From: CAYSCW01 sp964449165
Lineage (GTDB): Bacteria > Acidobacteriota > Aminicenantia > Aminicenantales > Aminicenantaceae
DNA: 13,980 bases
Assembly: GCA_964449165.1 (NCBI GenBank)
Contig: CAYVAT010000060.1
Coordinates: 1 to 13,980 of the forward strand
Direction of reading: 5' to 3'
This document shows positions 7,897 to 13,965 of the stretch, piece after piece. A program made the translations under genes and the position numbers. Every line of letters starts with the position of its first letter. The first letter of the stretch is position 1. The notes under the pieces are model-generated. The model saw only the letters and a list, made by a program, of their open reading frames with translations. It ran no database searches and had not been told where the DNA came from.

Positions 7897-8565
7897 TTAT
7901 ATGAACAAAAAATCTCCGAATTTCCAGTGCTGCGAGATGAGAGCCTTTAGACTTTTCTTATCTTTTCTTTTTAATCTGTCAAGGATTTCTTCATGGTCCT
8001 TCATCGATTTTCTTAAGTGTTCAAAATTTTGAAAATAATTACTCAGAGCGGACATATACCGCTTAAACTGAGTGTGACAATAGCTCAAATTTTCGCGCAG
8101 GAAGTCATTTGAGACTGAAGACCATATTATCTTATGAAACTCAAAATTATGATTCAGGTATTTCTCGATTTCTCTCTTTTGACTGGCTTTCTCCATTTTA
8201 CCATTCAAATTTTCAAGCTTTCTAATATCCTGTGCGTTCAAGTTATCGACAGCTTGCAGTATGGCTAACTCATCAAGAACTTCTAGAACTTCTAGAATAT
8301 TTCTTATTTCCTTTGAAGAAATACTTTTTACCACAGCTCCACGATGATGGTCGATTTTGATGAATCCTTCTGCTGCTAATTGAGCGATGGCTTCTCTGAC
8401 AGGCGTTCTGCTGACTTGGAAAATATCAGCGATCTCTTGCTCATTTATCTTTTGGTTTTCTTTGAGCTTGCAATCGATGATAGACTTCCTGAGGTAGCTA
8501 TAAACGGATTGGCTGACTGTCTTAGGTATTGGAATCCGCAAAAGTTGATTCCTTTTTTTCTCCAT
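7897..8565 (-). CDS. GntR-family transcriptional regulator, FCD (FadR-type) subfamily
   Basis: This is a 222-residue DNA-binding regulator. The winged helix-turn-helix spans about 14-80, with QSVYSYLRKSII, NEQEIADIFQVSRTPVREAIAQLAAEGFI (about 41-69) and the wing HHRGAVV. The all-helical FCD ligand domain follows (about 85-215). Expected metal-ligand positions are kept: N140 and H144 in NHNFEFH, H191 in DHEEIL and H213 in SQHW. Asn in place of Asp at the first position is common in the family. FCD regulators usually respond to small organic acids or sugar acids and control neighbouring genes. ATG 8565 is preceded by a GGGGGG Shine-Dalgarno-like run. The gene is divergent from the zinc-ribbon gene over 139 bp with facing promoters, and the receptor gene is downstream on the same strand. 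A tandem 9-bp repeat (8278-8295) encodes LEVLEVL. The target and the ligand are not known. Confidence 0.92.
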   Translation of the reverse strand: MEKKRNQLLRIPIPKTVSQSVYSYLRKSIIDCKLKENQKINEQEIADIFQVSRTPVREAIAQLAAEGFIKIDHHRGAVVKSISSKEIRNILEVLEVLDELAILQAVDNLNAQDIRKLENLNGKMEKASQKREIEKYLNHNFEFHKIIWSSVSNDFLRENLSYCHTQFKRYMSALSNYFQNFEHLRKSMKDHEEILDRLKRKDKKSLKALISQHWKFGDFLFI

Positions 8566-8629
8566 CTCAATCCCCCCTTAAATAGGAAGAAGTATATTAT
8601 ATATTTAATATTTTATTATAGCTCCACTT

Positions 8630-8657
8630 ATTATCCACATTGATATTTTTATGTCAA
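8630..8657 (-). promoter_or_regulatory. Sigma-70-type promoter for the GntR gene
   Basis: On the minus strand there is TTGACA (8652-8657), a 16-bp spacer and GATAAT (8630-8635). Transcription would begin near 8623, giving a leader of nearly 60 bases. The -35 box is back-to-back with that of the zinc-ribbon gene. Confidence 0.7.
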
Positions 8658-8674
8658 TATTGTTCTGATTGACA
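8652..8674. promoter_or_regulatory. Inverted repeat formed by two back-to-back -35 boxes (candidate operator)
   Basis: TGTCAAT (8652-8658) and ATTGACA (8668-8674) are a perfect 7-bp inverted repeat with a 9-base spacer. Each arm contains the TTGACA -35 box of one of the two divergent genes. A dimeric regulator bound here would block both promoters, and the adjacent GntR protein is the obvious candidate. The symmetry may also arise simply from having two consensus -35 boxes back-to-back. Confidence 0.5.
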
Positions 8675-8697
8675 AGAGATATTTTTCCTTATATAAA
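8669..8697 (+). promoter_or_regulatory. Near-consensus sigma-70 promoter for the zinc-ribbon gene
   Basis: TTGACA (8669-8674), a spacer of exactly 17 bp and TATAAA (8692-8697) lie only 7 bases before the ATG at 8705. The predicted transcript start (about 8703-8705) falls at the start codon itself, so the mRNA would be leaderless or nearly so. Confidence 0.8.
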
Positions 8698-8704
8698 TAG
8701 GACA

Positions 8705-9820
8705 ATGGCGTTAAGAAGGTGTCCTTATTGCAAGGCTATCATCGACGAGAGCTCCGAATACTGCTCAAACTGCGGCACACAGCTTCTCTTTCCCGAAGAT
8801 GAATTCATCGAGGAAGAAATTCCCGGAGAAAAAATTGTTGACGATGAGCCAGAGGAGGAATCAGAGAAAGAGGTAGAGGAGAACTCCGGGCAGAAAAGGA
8901 GAAAAAGAGCCAAAAAATCAGCCGCTCCCGAGGAAGAGGCAGAATTCGTTGAAGAGGAAAGCTCGGATGACGAGGAGCCTTCGGTTGAAGAAGCGCTGGA
9001 GAAAGGAAAACTGGAGCCTCCGCATATGGCCCCTACCGATACAGAGGAATATGAGAAAATAGAGCCCACAGACAGGATCTCTGAGGAAGAAGAGGAGAAA
9101 GAAAAGGAGGAGGAAAGCAGAGAACTTCCAACCGAGAAGGAAAGAGAAGAAATAAAGGAGGCAAAGACAGAAGCAGAAGAGAAAAGCCAGAAGGAACTCA
9201 CATTCAAAACAGAAGAGCTTGAAAAAGCAATTGACACAACAGAGATGGAAAAAAAGGAAATAGAGAGATTCCTGAATTCTATAAAAAAAGATAGAGAAGA
9301 AAGAAAAGCGGATGAGGGAAGGCCGGAAATCGATACGGAGCTGCCTCCCTGGGCAGCAAGGATGAAGGAAATGCCTAAAGAAGGTACTCCTTCTATAGAA
9401 GAAGAAAGTCCAGATGAAGTCCTCGAGAGAGAAGAATTAGATTCCATTTCTGAGCAGATGCCTCCCGAAGGGGAGATTTCCTCTTCTGATTCAGGAATCG
9501 GCATTCCAGAAGAGGAACCTCAGAAGTCTATTCCTTTTGATGAGGTTACAAGGGAAGCAAAGCAACGGATAAGGATAAAACCGCCCTCAGGCATGGCGTT
9601 ATGGTTAAAGTCAAGAGCTTTTGACATTTTTTTTATCGGGATTTTCTGGCTCATCGCCCTCTGGGTGGCTTCCCGGGTTATGGGGGTTTCCCTCTTTCAG
9701 TTGATCTCAGCCGCTGCTTTGACCGTCATCATTTTTTATGGGGTTCTTCTTGTTTGTTATTATTTTCTTTTTCTTCTCTTCCTGGGTGAGACCCTGGGCG
9801 ATCATCTTTTCTACGAGTAG
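8705..9820 (+). CDS. Zinc-ribbon, Glu-rich, membrane-anchored protein with truncated RDD-like C-terminus
   Basis: This 371-residue protein begins with a zinc ribbon (C6-PY-C9 and C20-SN-C23). A long, very acidic and probably disordered region follows (about 30-290, dominated by Glu with Lys/Ser). The C-terminal membrane part has helices at about 307-325 and 333-360 and ends GETLGDHLFYE. The start of this part (LKSRAFDIFFIGIFWLIALW) and GETLGD resemble the beginning and middle of RDD-family membrane domains, but the rest is missing. The zinc ribbon and acidic region are presumably cytoplasmic. I choose ATG 8705 rather than the in-frame TTG at 8669: that TTG is part of the -35 box TTGACA, and the zinc ribbon begins right after ATG 8705. 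No Shine-Dalgarno sequence is present, in line with a leaderless mRNA. The last 92 bp overlap the 3' end of lptB on the opposite strand. Function unknown. Confidence 0.82.
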   Translation: MALRRCPYCKAIIDESSEYCSNCGTQLLFPEDEFIEEEIPGEKIVDDEPEEESEKEVEENSGQKRRKRAKKSAAPEEEAEFVEEESSDDEEPSVEEALEKGKLEPPHMAPTDTEEYEKIEPTDRISEEEEEKEKEEESRELPTEKEREEIKEAKTEAEEKSQKELTFKTEELEKAIDTTEMEKKEIERFLNSIKKDREERKADEGRPEIDTELPPWAARMKEMPKEGTPSIEEESPDEVLEREELDSISEQMPPEGEISSSDSGIGIPEEEPQKSIPFDEVTREAKQRIRIKPPSGMALWLKSRAFDIFFIGIFWLIALWVASRVMGVSLFQLISAAALTVIIFYGVLLVCYYFLFLLFLGETLGDHLFYE

Positions 9821-10562
9821 AGGCGGGCCTCACTTCACCTCCCAGCTTGAAATCCTTCCCCAGAAAGCGCTCTCTTGCTAGGTTGTTAGAGGCTATATCC
9901 TTAGGATTTCCTTGGGTTAATATCTTCCCCTCATCTATGATATAGGCACGGTCTGTAATTTTAAAGGTGTCACGGACATTGTGGTCGGAAAGGATGATTC
10001 CGATGCCCTTCTTTTTTTGATTGAGGATGATTCTTTGCAGCTCGATGATGGTCAGAGGATCGATTCCTGTGAAGGGTTCATCCAGGAGAAGAAACTTGGG
10101 CTTGAGGATGAGGGAGCGGCATATCTCAAGCCGCCGCCGCTCGCCTCCCGACAGTTTATAGGCATGCTGTTTGCTTAGCTCCAGAAGTCCCAGTTCATCC
10201 AGAAGCTGGGTGGAAATTTCTTTCTGCTCTTTCTTGCTGTAAGGCTGAAGCTCGAGCACCAGCTTCATATTCTCTTCCACCGTGGCCTTAAGAAAGACAG
10301 AATCTTCCTGGGGAAGATAGGTGATACCCTCACTCGCCCTCTGATAAGTAGGATGCTTGGATATATCCTCCGTATCGAGATAAATCTCCCCTCTGTCTGG
10401 CTTGACCAGGCCCACAATCATCTGGAAGGTGGTGGTCTTTCCTGCTCCGTTTCTTCCCAGAAAGGCGATTATCTCTCCTGAGTGAATGTGGATATCCACA
10501 TCATTCACCACTACCCGCTGGTTGTAACTCTTGGTCAGCCTTTCTGCACGCAGAACAGTCAT
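9729..10562 (-). CDS. lptB: LPS export ABC transporter ATP-binding protein LptB
   Basis: This is the ATPase that powers lipopolysaccharide transport from the inner to the outer membrane through the Lpt bridge, working at the cytoplasmic face with LptF/LptG. It shows all ABC motifs: Walker A GRNGAGKT (36-43), Q-loop YLPQEDSVF (82-90), signature LSGGERRR (137-144), Walker B FLLLDEP (157-163) and the LptB-type switch region SDHNVRDT (192-199). The conserved core ends at about residue 240 (FLGKDFKL), the usual LptB length. A charged tail of 37 residues (Lys/Arg/Glu/Asn-rich) follows, and most of it is encoded antisense to the last codons of the zinc-ribbon gene. ATG 10562 is preceded by GAGGGAG. 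The gene has its own promoter and is divergent from the DUF1848 gene. No lptA or lptC is in the window. Confidence 0.93.
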   Translation of the reverse strand: MTVLRAERLTKSYNQRVVVNDVDIHIHSGEIIAFLGRNGAGKTTTFQMIVGLVKPDRGEIYLDTEDISKHPTYQRASEGITYLPQEDSVFLKATVEENMKLVLELQPYSKKEQKEISTQLLDELGLLELSKQHAYKLSGGERRRLEICRSLILKPKFLLLDEPFTGIDPLTIIELQRIILNQKKKGIGIILSDHNVRDTFKITDRAYIIDEGKILTQGNPKDIASNNLARERFLGKDFKLGGEVRPASTRRKDDRPGSHPGREEKENNNKQEEPHKK

Positions 10563-10591
10563 TGCTCCCTCTTTTTTTGTCAGCTAAAATA

Positions 10592-10620
10592 ATACTAAGG
10601 TTAAACTTACAGGCTGTCAA
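10592..10620 (-). promoter_or_regulatory. Sigma-70-type promoter for lptB
   Basis: On the minus strand there is TTGACA (10615-10620), a 17-bp spacer and TAGTAT (10592-10597, 4 of 6 matches). Transcription would start near 10585 with a leader of about 20 bases that contains the GAGGGAG ribosome site. Confidence 0.65.
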
Positions 10621-10629
10621 GGCGGCTCC

Positions 10630-11475
10630 ATGAGGAAAGTTATCAGCGCATCAAGACGCACGGATCTTGTGGCTTTCTTTCCCGAATGGTTCTCTTCAGT
10701 CCTGAAGGAAGAAAGGGCCACGATCGTCGGCCCTTCTGGACGCATATACACGGTTGATCTGAACCCGGTCAATGTCCATACGGTGGTCCTCTGGTCGAAG
10801 AATTTCTCAAATCTCATCAACAACGCTTTCAGCCTGAAAGACGCACTCCAAAAATATGACCAGCTCTACCTCCATTTCACCATCACAGGACTGGGTGGGA
10901 CATTCATAGAAAGGGAAGTGCCACCGCCCGCGCAGGCTCTTTCACAGCTTGAGCCCCTGATAAAGATTGTGGGAAAGGCGGAGAGAATTTCTCTGCGTTT
11001 TGACCCGCTCGTCTATTGGGAAGAAGGAGGAAGACGCAAAACAAACCTTGGTTTTTTCGAGAAGCTTGCGCCCCGTCTCCAGAGCCGGGGAATAAAGGAT
11101 GTGCGGTTTAGCTTCGCCCAGTGGTACAGAAAAGCTAAGAGGCGGGCAGCAAAATACAGCTTCTCTTATATTGACCCTTCCCTCCAGGAGAAAAAAGAAG
11201 CGACCGAGCTCCTTGTTCAGACCGCCAGGCAGTACGGCTTGCGTCTTTATTCCTGCAGCCAGAATTTTTTGGCCGAAGTACAGGGTGTATCACCCTCTGC
11301 CTGTATAAACGGGCATCTGCTCCAGCTTCTTCATCCGCACAAAGAATCCGCCTCACTCAAGAAGGATAAAAGCCAACGCCGTGAGTGCCGCTGCACGGAA
11401 TCAGTGGAGATAGGAAGCTACACTCAGTTTTGCCCCCATGCCTGTCTTTACTGCTATGCAAATCCCAGTATTTGA
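10630..11475 (+). CDS. DUF1848 family protein with C-terminal CX3CX2C cysteine cluster
   Basis: This 281-residue protein matches DUF1848 along its length. It has the start VISASRRTDLVAFFPEWF, then VDLNPVNVHTVVLWSKNF, a strand LYLHFTITGLGG with EREVPP, and SLRFDPLVYW. The C-terminal cysteines are C253, C255, C268, C272 and C275. The last three form CPHACLYC, a CX3CX2C pattern like the iron-sulfur site of radical SAM enzymes but at the C-terminus, which is a known feature of this family. An Fe-S protein is therefore likely; the reaction is unknown. AAGGCGG just upstream of ATG 10630 is the probable ribosome site. The gene is divergent from lptB (67 bp between starts) and convergent with ogt (12 bp between ends). 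Length is normal for the family. Confidence 0.9.
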   Translation: MRKVISASRRTDLVAFFPEWFSSVLKEERATIVGPSGRIYTVDLNPVNVHTVVLWSKNFSNLINNAFSLKDALQKYDQLYLHFTITGLGGTFIEREVPPPAQALSQLEPLIKIVGKAERISLRFDPLVYWEEGGRRKTNLGFFEKLAPRLQSRGIKDVRFSFAQWYRKAKRRAAKYSFSYIDPSLQEKKEATELLVQTARQYGLRLYSCSQNFLAEVQGVSPSACINGHLLQLLHPHKESASLKKDKSQRRECRCTESVEIGSYTQFCPHACLYCYANPSI

Positions 11476-11487
11476 CCAGGAATTAAA

Positions 11488-11988
11488 CTATGCTTTTCCT
11501 CTCTCCAGATCCAGCAGATATTTCTTGAGCTTCAATCCTGCTGAGAAGCCACCCAGGCCTCCGTCAGAGCTTAAAACCCTATGGCATGGAATCACGATGA
11601 GCAGAGGATTTCTGGAGAGAGCCTGGCCGATGCTGCGGTACCCTCTGTGGTGCAGTCTCCTGGCCAGGGATTTGTAGGTTTCTGTTTTTCCATAAGGGAT
11701 CTTTCTTGTCTCCAGCCAGACTTTTCTCTGGAATGCCGTCCCTGTTAGAAGATCAAGAGAGAGAGCCTTGAAATCTATCTCTCTTCCTTCAAAGTACTGA
11801 CGGAATAGCCTCTCCTCAAGCTGGAACTTAACGCTTTCCTCTACAAGAGGAATATCCCTCTCTCTAAAGAATTCGGTCACTCTCTCCAGATCCTGGCGGG
11901 ATTTCATGAATTCGGCGGATCTTAATCCCTTGCCGCCTTTGGCAAGAAAAATGCTTCCTTTCTGGAAATCAAGGATCGTATAAAACAT
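11488..11988 (-). CDS. ogt: Methylated-DNA-[protein]-cysteine S-methyltransferase
   Basis: This is a suicide DNA-repair protein that transfers the alkyl group from O6-alkylguanine (and O4-alkylthymine) to its own cysteine. It has 166 residues, the usual size for Ogt-type proteins. The N-terminal domain covers about 1-80. The C-terminal DNA-binding domain begins GTAFQRKVWLETRKIPYGKTETY (83-105), with the Arg-finger region YRSIGQALSRNP (117-128). The active site IPCHRV has acceptor Cys135. The end GGFSAGLKLKKYLLDLE is also typical. It starts only 5 bp after the metallophosphoesterase stop, so translation is probably coupled in one operon. It is convergent with the DUF1848 gene. I use ogt as a generic symbol because no Ada-type regulatory domain is present. 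Confidence 0.93.
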   Translation of the reverse strand: MFYTILDFQKGSIFLAKGGKGLRSAEFMKSRQDLERVTEFFRERDIPLVEESVKFQLEERLFRQYFEGREIDFKALSLDLLTGTAFQRKVWLETRKIPYGKTETYKSLARRLHHRGYRSIGQALSRNPLLIVIPCHRVLSSDGGLGGFSAGLKLKKYLLDLERGKA

Positions 11989-11993
11989 GGCTT

Positions 11994-12734
11994 CTATATC
12001 CCCAGCCAGAGCCTTTCGCCTAGAGCGCGAGGCAGTCCGGCTCTTAGAATTTTCTCCTGGGCTTCTTTTATGTTGTATTCTATCCTGAAGAACTTTGCTT
12101 TTTTTGCTGTGGAGTCGTATATGGCAAAGGCAGCCTTGCTGTTTCTGTCTCGCGGCTGACCTACAGAGCCGGGGTTGATCAGATAGCGCGCCCCTTTTTC
12201 AAGCTTGATTTCGTTGAAGTCACCGGTGAGGAAGGTTCCCTCAACCAGGTGGTCTTTTTCCATGTAGAGGAAGGGAAAGTGGGTGTGTCCAAAAAAGCAG
12301 ATGGATGTATCAAAGTGGATGAAGGCTTCGCCCGCGTCGAATTCGCCGAAGATATAATGATCCTCGTCGAAAGGAGCCCCATGACAGATAGTAATATCAT
12401 TGTGGACAACGATGGGACCTTGTTTGAGTTTAAAAAGATATTCGATGCTTCTCTTGGTGAGATGGCTGGCGGTCCAGTGGATGGCCGAGGCCGCGATGGG
12501 GTTAAACGTCTGGATCGAATCCAGGCCGCAGACAGCTTTGTCGTGGTTTCCTCTGATCATGGACATGGGTTTGAGCGTGCGGATCTTCTGGATGATTTCG
12601 TTGGGAGAAGCCCCGTAACCCACCAGGTCTCCGAGAAAGAGGTAATAGTCGATCTTGCGCTTCCTGGAAAATTTCAGAAGAGCAAGGAAAGCCTCCAGGT
12701 TGCCGTGGATATCTGTAAACACGAGATAGCGCAT
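11994..12734 (-). CDS. Metallophosphoesterase (YfcE/Metallophos_2-like)
   Basis: This 246-residue cytoplasmic metallophosphoesterase has the full set of metal-ligand motifs in order: TDIHGN (D8, H10), GDLVGYG (D36), GNHD (N63, H64), CHGAPF (H118) and GHTH (H150, H152). NPGSVGQPRD follows, typical of the branch with broad phosphodiesterase or phosphatase activity. The substrate cannot be read from sequence. The start codon lies 3 bp after the lipA stop, and ogt begins 5 bp after this stop, which indicates a tight operon with likely translational coupling. No membrane segment or signal peptide is seen. The assignment as a metal-dependent phosphoesterase is very safe; a more precise name is not justified. 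Confidence 0.92.
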   Translation of the reverse strand: MRYLVFTDIHGNLEAFLALLKFSRKRKIDYYLFLGDLVGYGASPNEIIQKIRTLKPMSMIRGNHDKAVCGLDSIQTFNPIAASAIHWTASHLTKRSIEYLFKLKQGPIVVHNDITICHGAPFDEDHYIFGEFDAGEAFIHFDTSICFFGHTHFPFLYMEKDHLVEGTFLTGDFNEIKLEKGARYLINPGSVGQPRDRNSKAAFAIYDSTAKKAKFFRIEYNIKEAQEKILRAGLPRALGERLWLGI

Positions 12735-12737
12735 TTT

Positions 12738-13622
12738 CTAGTGAGCCTTACCTTTCATGCACATATACATCTTATGGGCCTTGTAAGAACTCCTGACCAG
12801 GGGTCCTGATTCCACGGCCCTGAAACCCGAATCCAGTGCTTTCTGTTTCAGGCGGAGGAATTCCTGAGGAGCATAGTATCTGCGGACTGCAGCATGTGCC
12901 CGGGAAGGCTGGAGATATTGGCCGACGGTCAAAAGGTCACAGCCTGCTTCTCTCAAATCAATGAATGTCTGATGGATATCTTCCTCCTTTTCCCCCAGCC
13001 CTACCATAAGACCGGATTTGGTGATGACTCCCATTTGAGCGGCCCGCTTCAGCAATTTGAGTGAGCGGCGATAATTGTTGCGAGGTCTGTTTATTCGAGG
13101 GTAAAGAGCCTCTGGCACTTCCAGATTATGATTGAGGATATCCGGCCTGGCTTCTATCACTTTGCTCAGGGCTTTTTCATCTCCCTTAAAATCGGGAATC
13201 AATACTTCCACCTTCACCCCGGGGACTCTATTTTTTATGGACTCTATGGTCTCTGCAAAGACAGAGGCGCCGCCGTCGGGTAAATCATCACGGGTGACCG
13301 AGGTCACGACCGCATAGCGAAGGCCCATAGAGGCCACTGCTTCGGACACTCGATGCGGCTCATCGGAAGAAAGGGGCAGGGGGACTCCTTTGTCCACAGC
13401 ACAGAAAGCACAGTTGCGGGTGCATGTTTTGCCGAGGATGAGAAAAGTGGCTGTCCTTTGGGACCAGCATTCCCCGATATTAGGGCATTTTGCGCTCTGG
13501 CATATTGTATGCAGATTTTTTTCCTTTATCAGATGGGAGACCCGGAAGAAATTTTGGTCGGAGGGAAACTTCACCTTTAACCAGGAGGGCTTCTTTTTTG
13601 TCAGGACTTCGGGATGGGGCAA
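12738..13622 (-). CDS. lipA: Lipoyl synthase (radical SAM)
   Basis: This enzyme inserts two sulfurs into octanoyl-carrying domains to make lipoate, needed by pyruvate dehydrogenase-type complexes and the glycine cleavage system. The 294-residue protein has both cluster sites. The auxiliary cluster uses C41-x4-C46-x5-C52 (CQSAKCPNIGEC), and the radical SAM cluster uses C67-x3-C71-x2-C74 (CTRNCAFC). The C-terminal RSSY (277-280) supplies the conserved serine ligand of the auxiliary cluster. The start is TTG at 13622, preceded by AGGAAG at about 5 bases. The frame upstream meets TAA without an ATG, and the next Met is far inside the protein, so TTG is the only sensible start. It lies 72 bp downstream of rpsU with no terminator between them, and 3 bp before the metallophosphoesterase gene. 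No lipB is in the window. Confidence 0.95.
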   Translation of the reverse strand: MPHPEVLTKKKPSWLKVKFPSDQNFFRVSHLIKEKNLHTICQSAKCPNIGECWSQRTATFLILGKTCTRNCAFCAVDKGVPLPLSSDEPHRVSEAVASMGLRYAVVTSVTRDDLPDGGASVFAETIESIKNRVPGVKVEVLIPDFKGDEKALSKVIEARPDILNHNLEVPEALYPRINRPRNNYRRSLKLLKRAAQMGVITKSGLMVGLGEKEEDIHQTFIDLREAGCDLLTVGQYLQPSRAHAAVRRYYAPQEFLRLKQKALDSGFRAVESGPLVRSSYKAHKMYMCMKGKAH

Positions 13623-13694
13623 ATATCTTCCTGTATGGTGGCTATTGTGTTAAGAATCTATTTTAATTTTTTTCGAGTCAGAAAAGAGAGGTGA

Positions 13695-13904
13695 TCAGTA
13701 ATATTCTGTGTCTCTTTCTCTTTTGATTCGCCTGCGCATACGCTTTCTAGCCTGGGCTTCCTTCATCCTGCGTTTTTCGCCCGGCTTGTAATAGACGGAA
13801 TGTTTTTTAATCTCCTTGATGATTGCTTCCTGCTGGACTCTTCTTTTAAATCTTTTGAGAGCGCTTTCTAAAGATTCGCCTTCTTCAACGATGACAAACG
13901 CCAA
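13695..13904 (-). CDS. rpsU: 30S ribosomal protein S21
   Basis: This small, very basic protein of 69 residues is bS21, which helps the 30S subunit select start sites on mRNA. The start MAFVIVEEGESLESALKRFKR and the Arg/Lys-rich end fit the family in sequence and length. The start codon is TTG (13904), not ATG. It is preceded by a very strong ribosome site AAGGAGGTGA (13911-13920), 9 bases upstream of the codon. A near-consensus promoter lies just upstream. It is the first gene of the probable rpsU-lipA-metallophosphoesterase-ogt transcript; in many bacteria rpsU is found next to dnaG or gatB-like genes instead. Confidence 0.95.
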   Translation of the reverse strand: MAFVIVEEGESLESALKRFKRRVQQEAIIKEIKKHSVYYKPGEKRRMKEAQARKRMRRRIKRERDTEYY

Positions 13905-13936
13905 AAAAGTTCACCTCCTTTTGGCTAAGTATCAGA

Positions 13937-13965
13937 TTTATATCCGATCCCGCCTGTCTTGTCAA
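13937..13965 (-). promoter_or_regulatory. Near-consensus sigma-70 promoter for rpsU and downstream genes
   Basis: On the minus strand there is TTGACA (13960-13965), a spacer of exactly 17 bp and TATAAA (13937-13942). Transcription would start near 13930, leaving a leader of about 26 bases that contains AAGGAGGTGA. No terminator is seen before lipA, so this promoter probably drives all four genes. Confidence 0.8.

Noticed and set aside
8669..8704. Extension of the zinc-ribbon protein to a TTG start at 8669
   Set aside because: The TTG is the first half of the TTGACA -35 box and the extension would translate the promoter. The zinc ribbon begins directly after ATG 8705.
8725..9504. 259-codon minus-strand ORF very rich in Ser
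   Set aside because: It is the exact antisense of the Glu-rich region of the zinc-ribbon gene: GAG/GAA/GAT codons read backwards as Ser/Phe/Leu codons. It has no domain and no ribosome site.
12249..12809. 186-codon plus-strand ORF
   Set aside because: It is a shadow of the metallophosphoesterase and lipA genes, whose motifs are complete on the minus strand.
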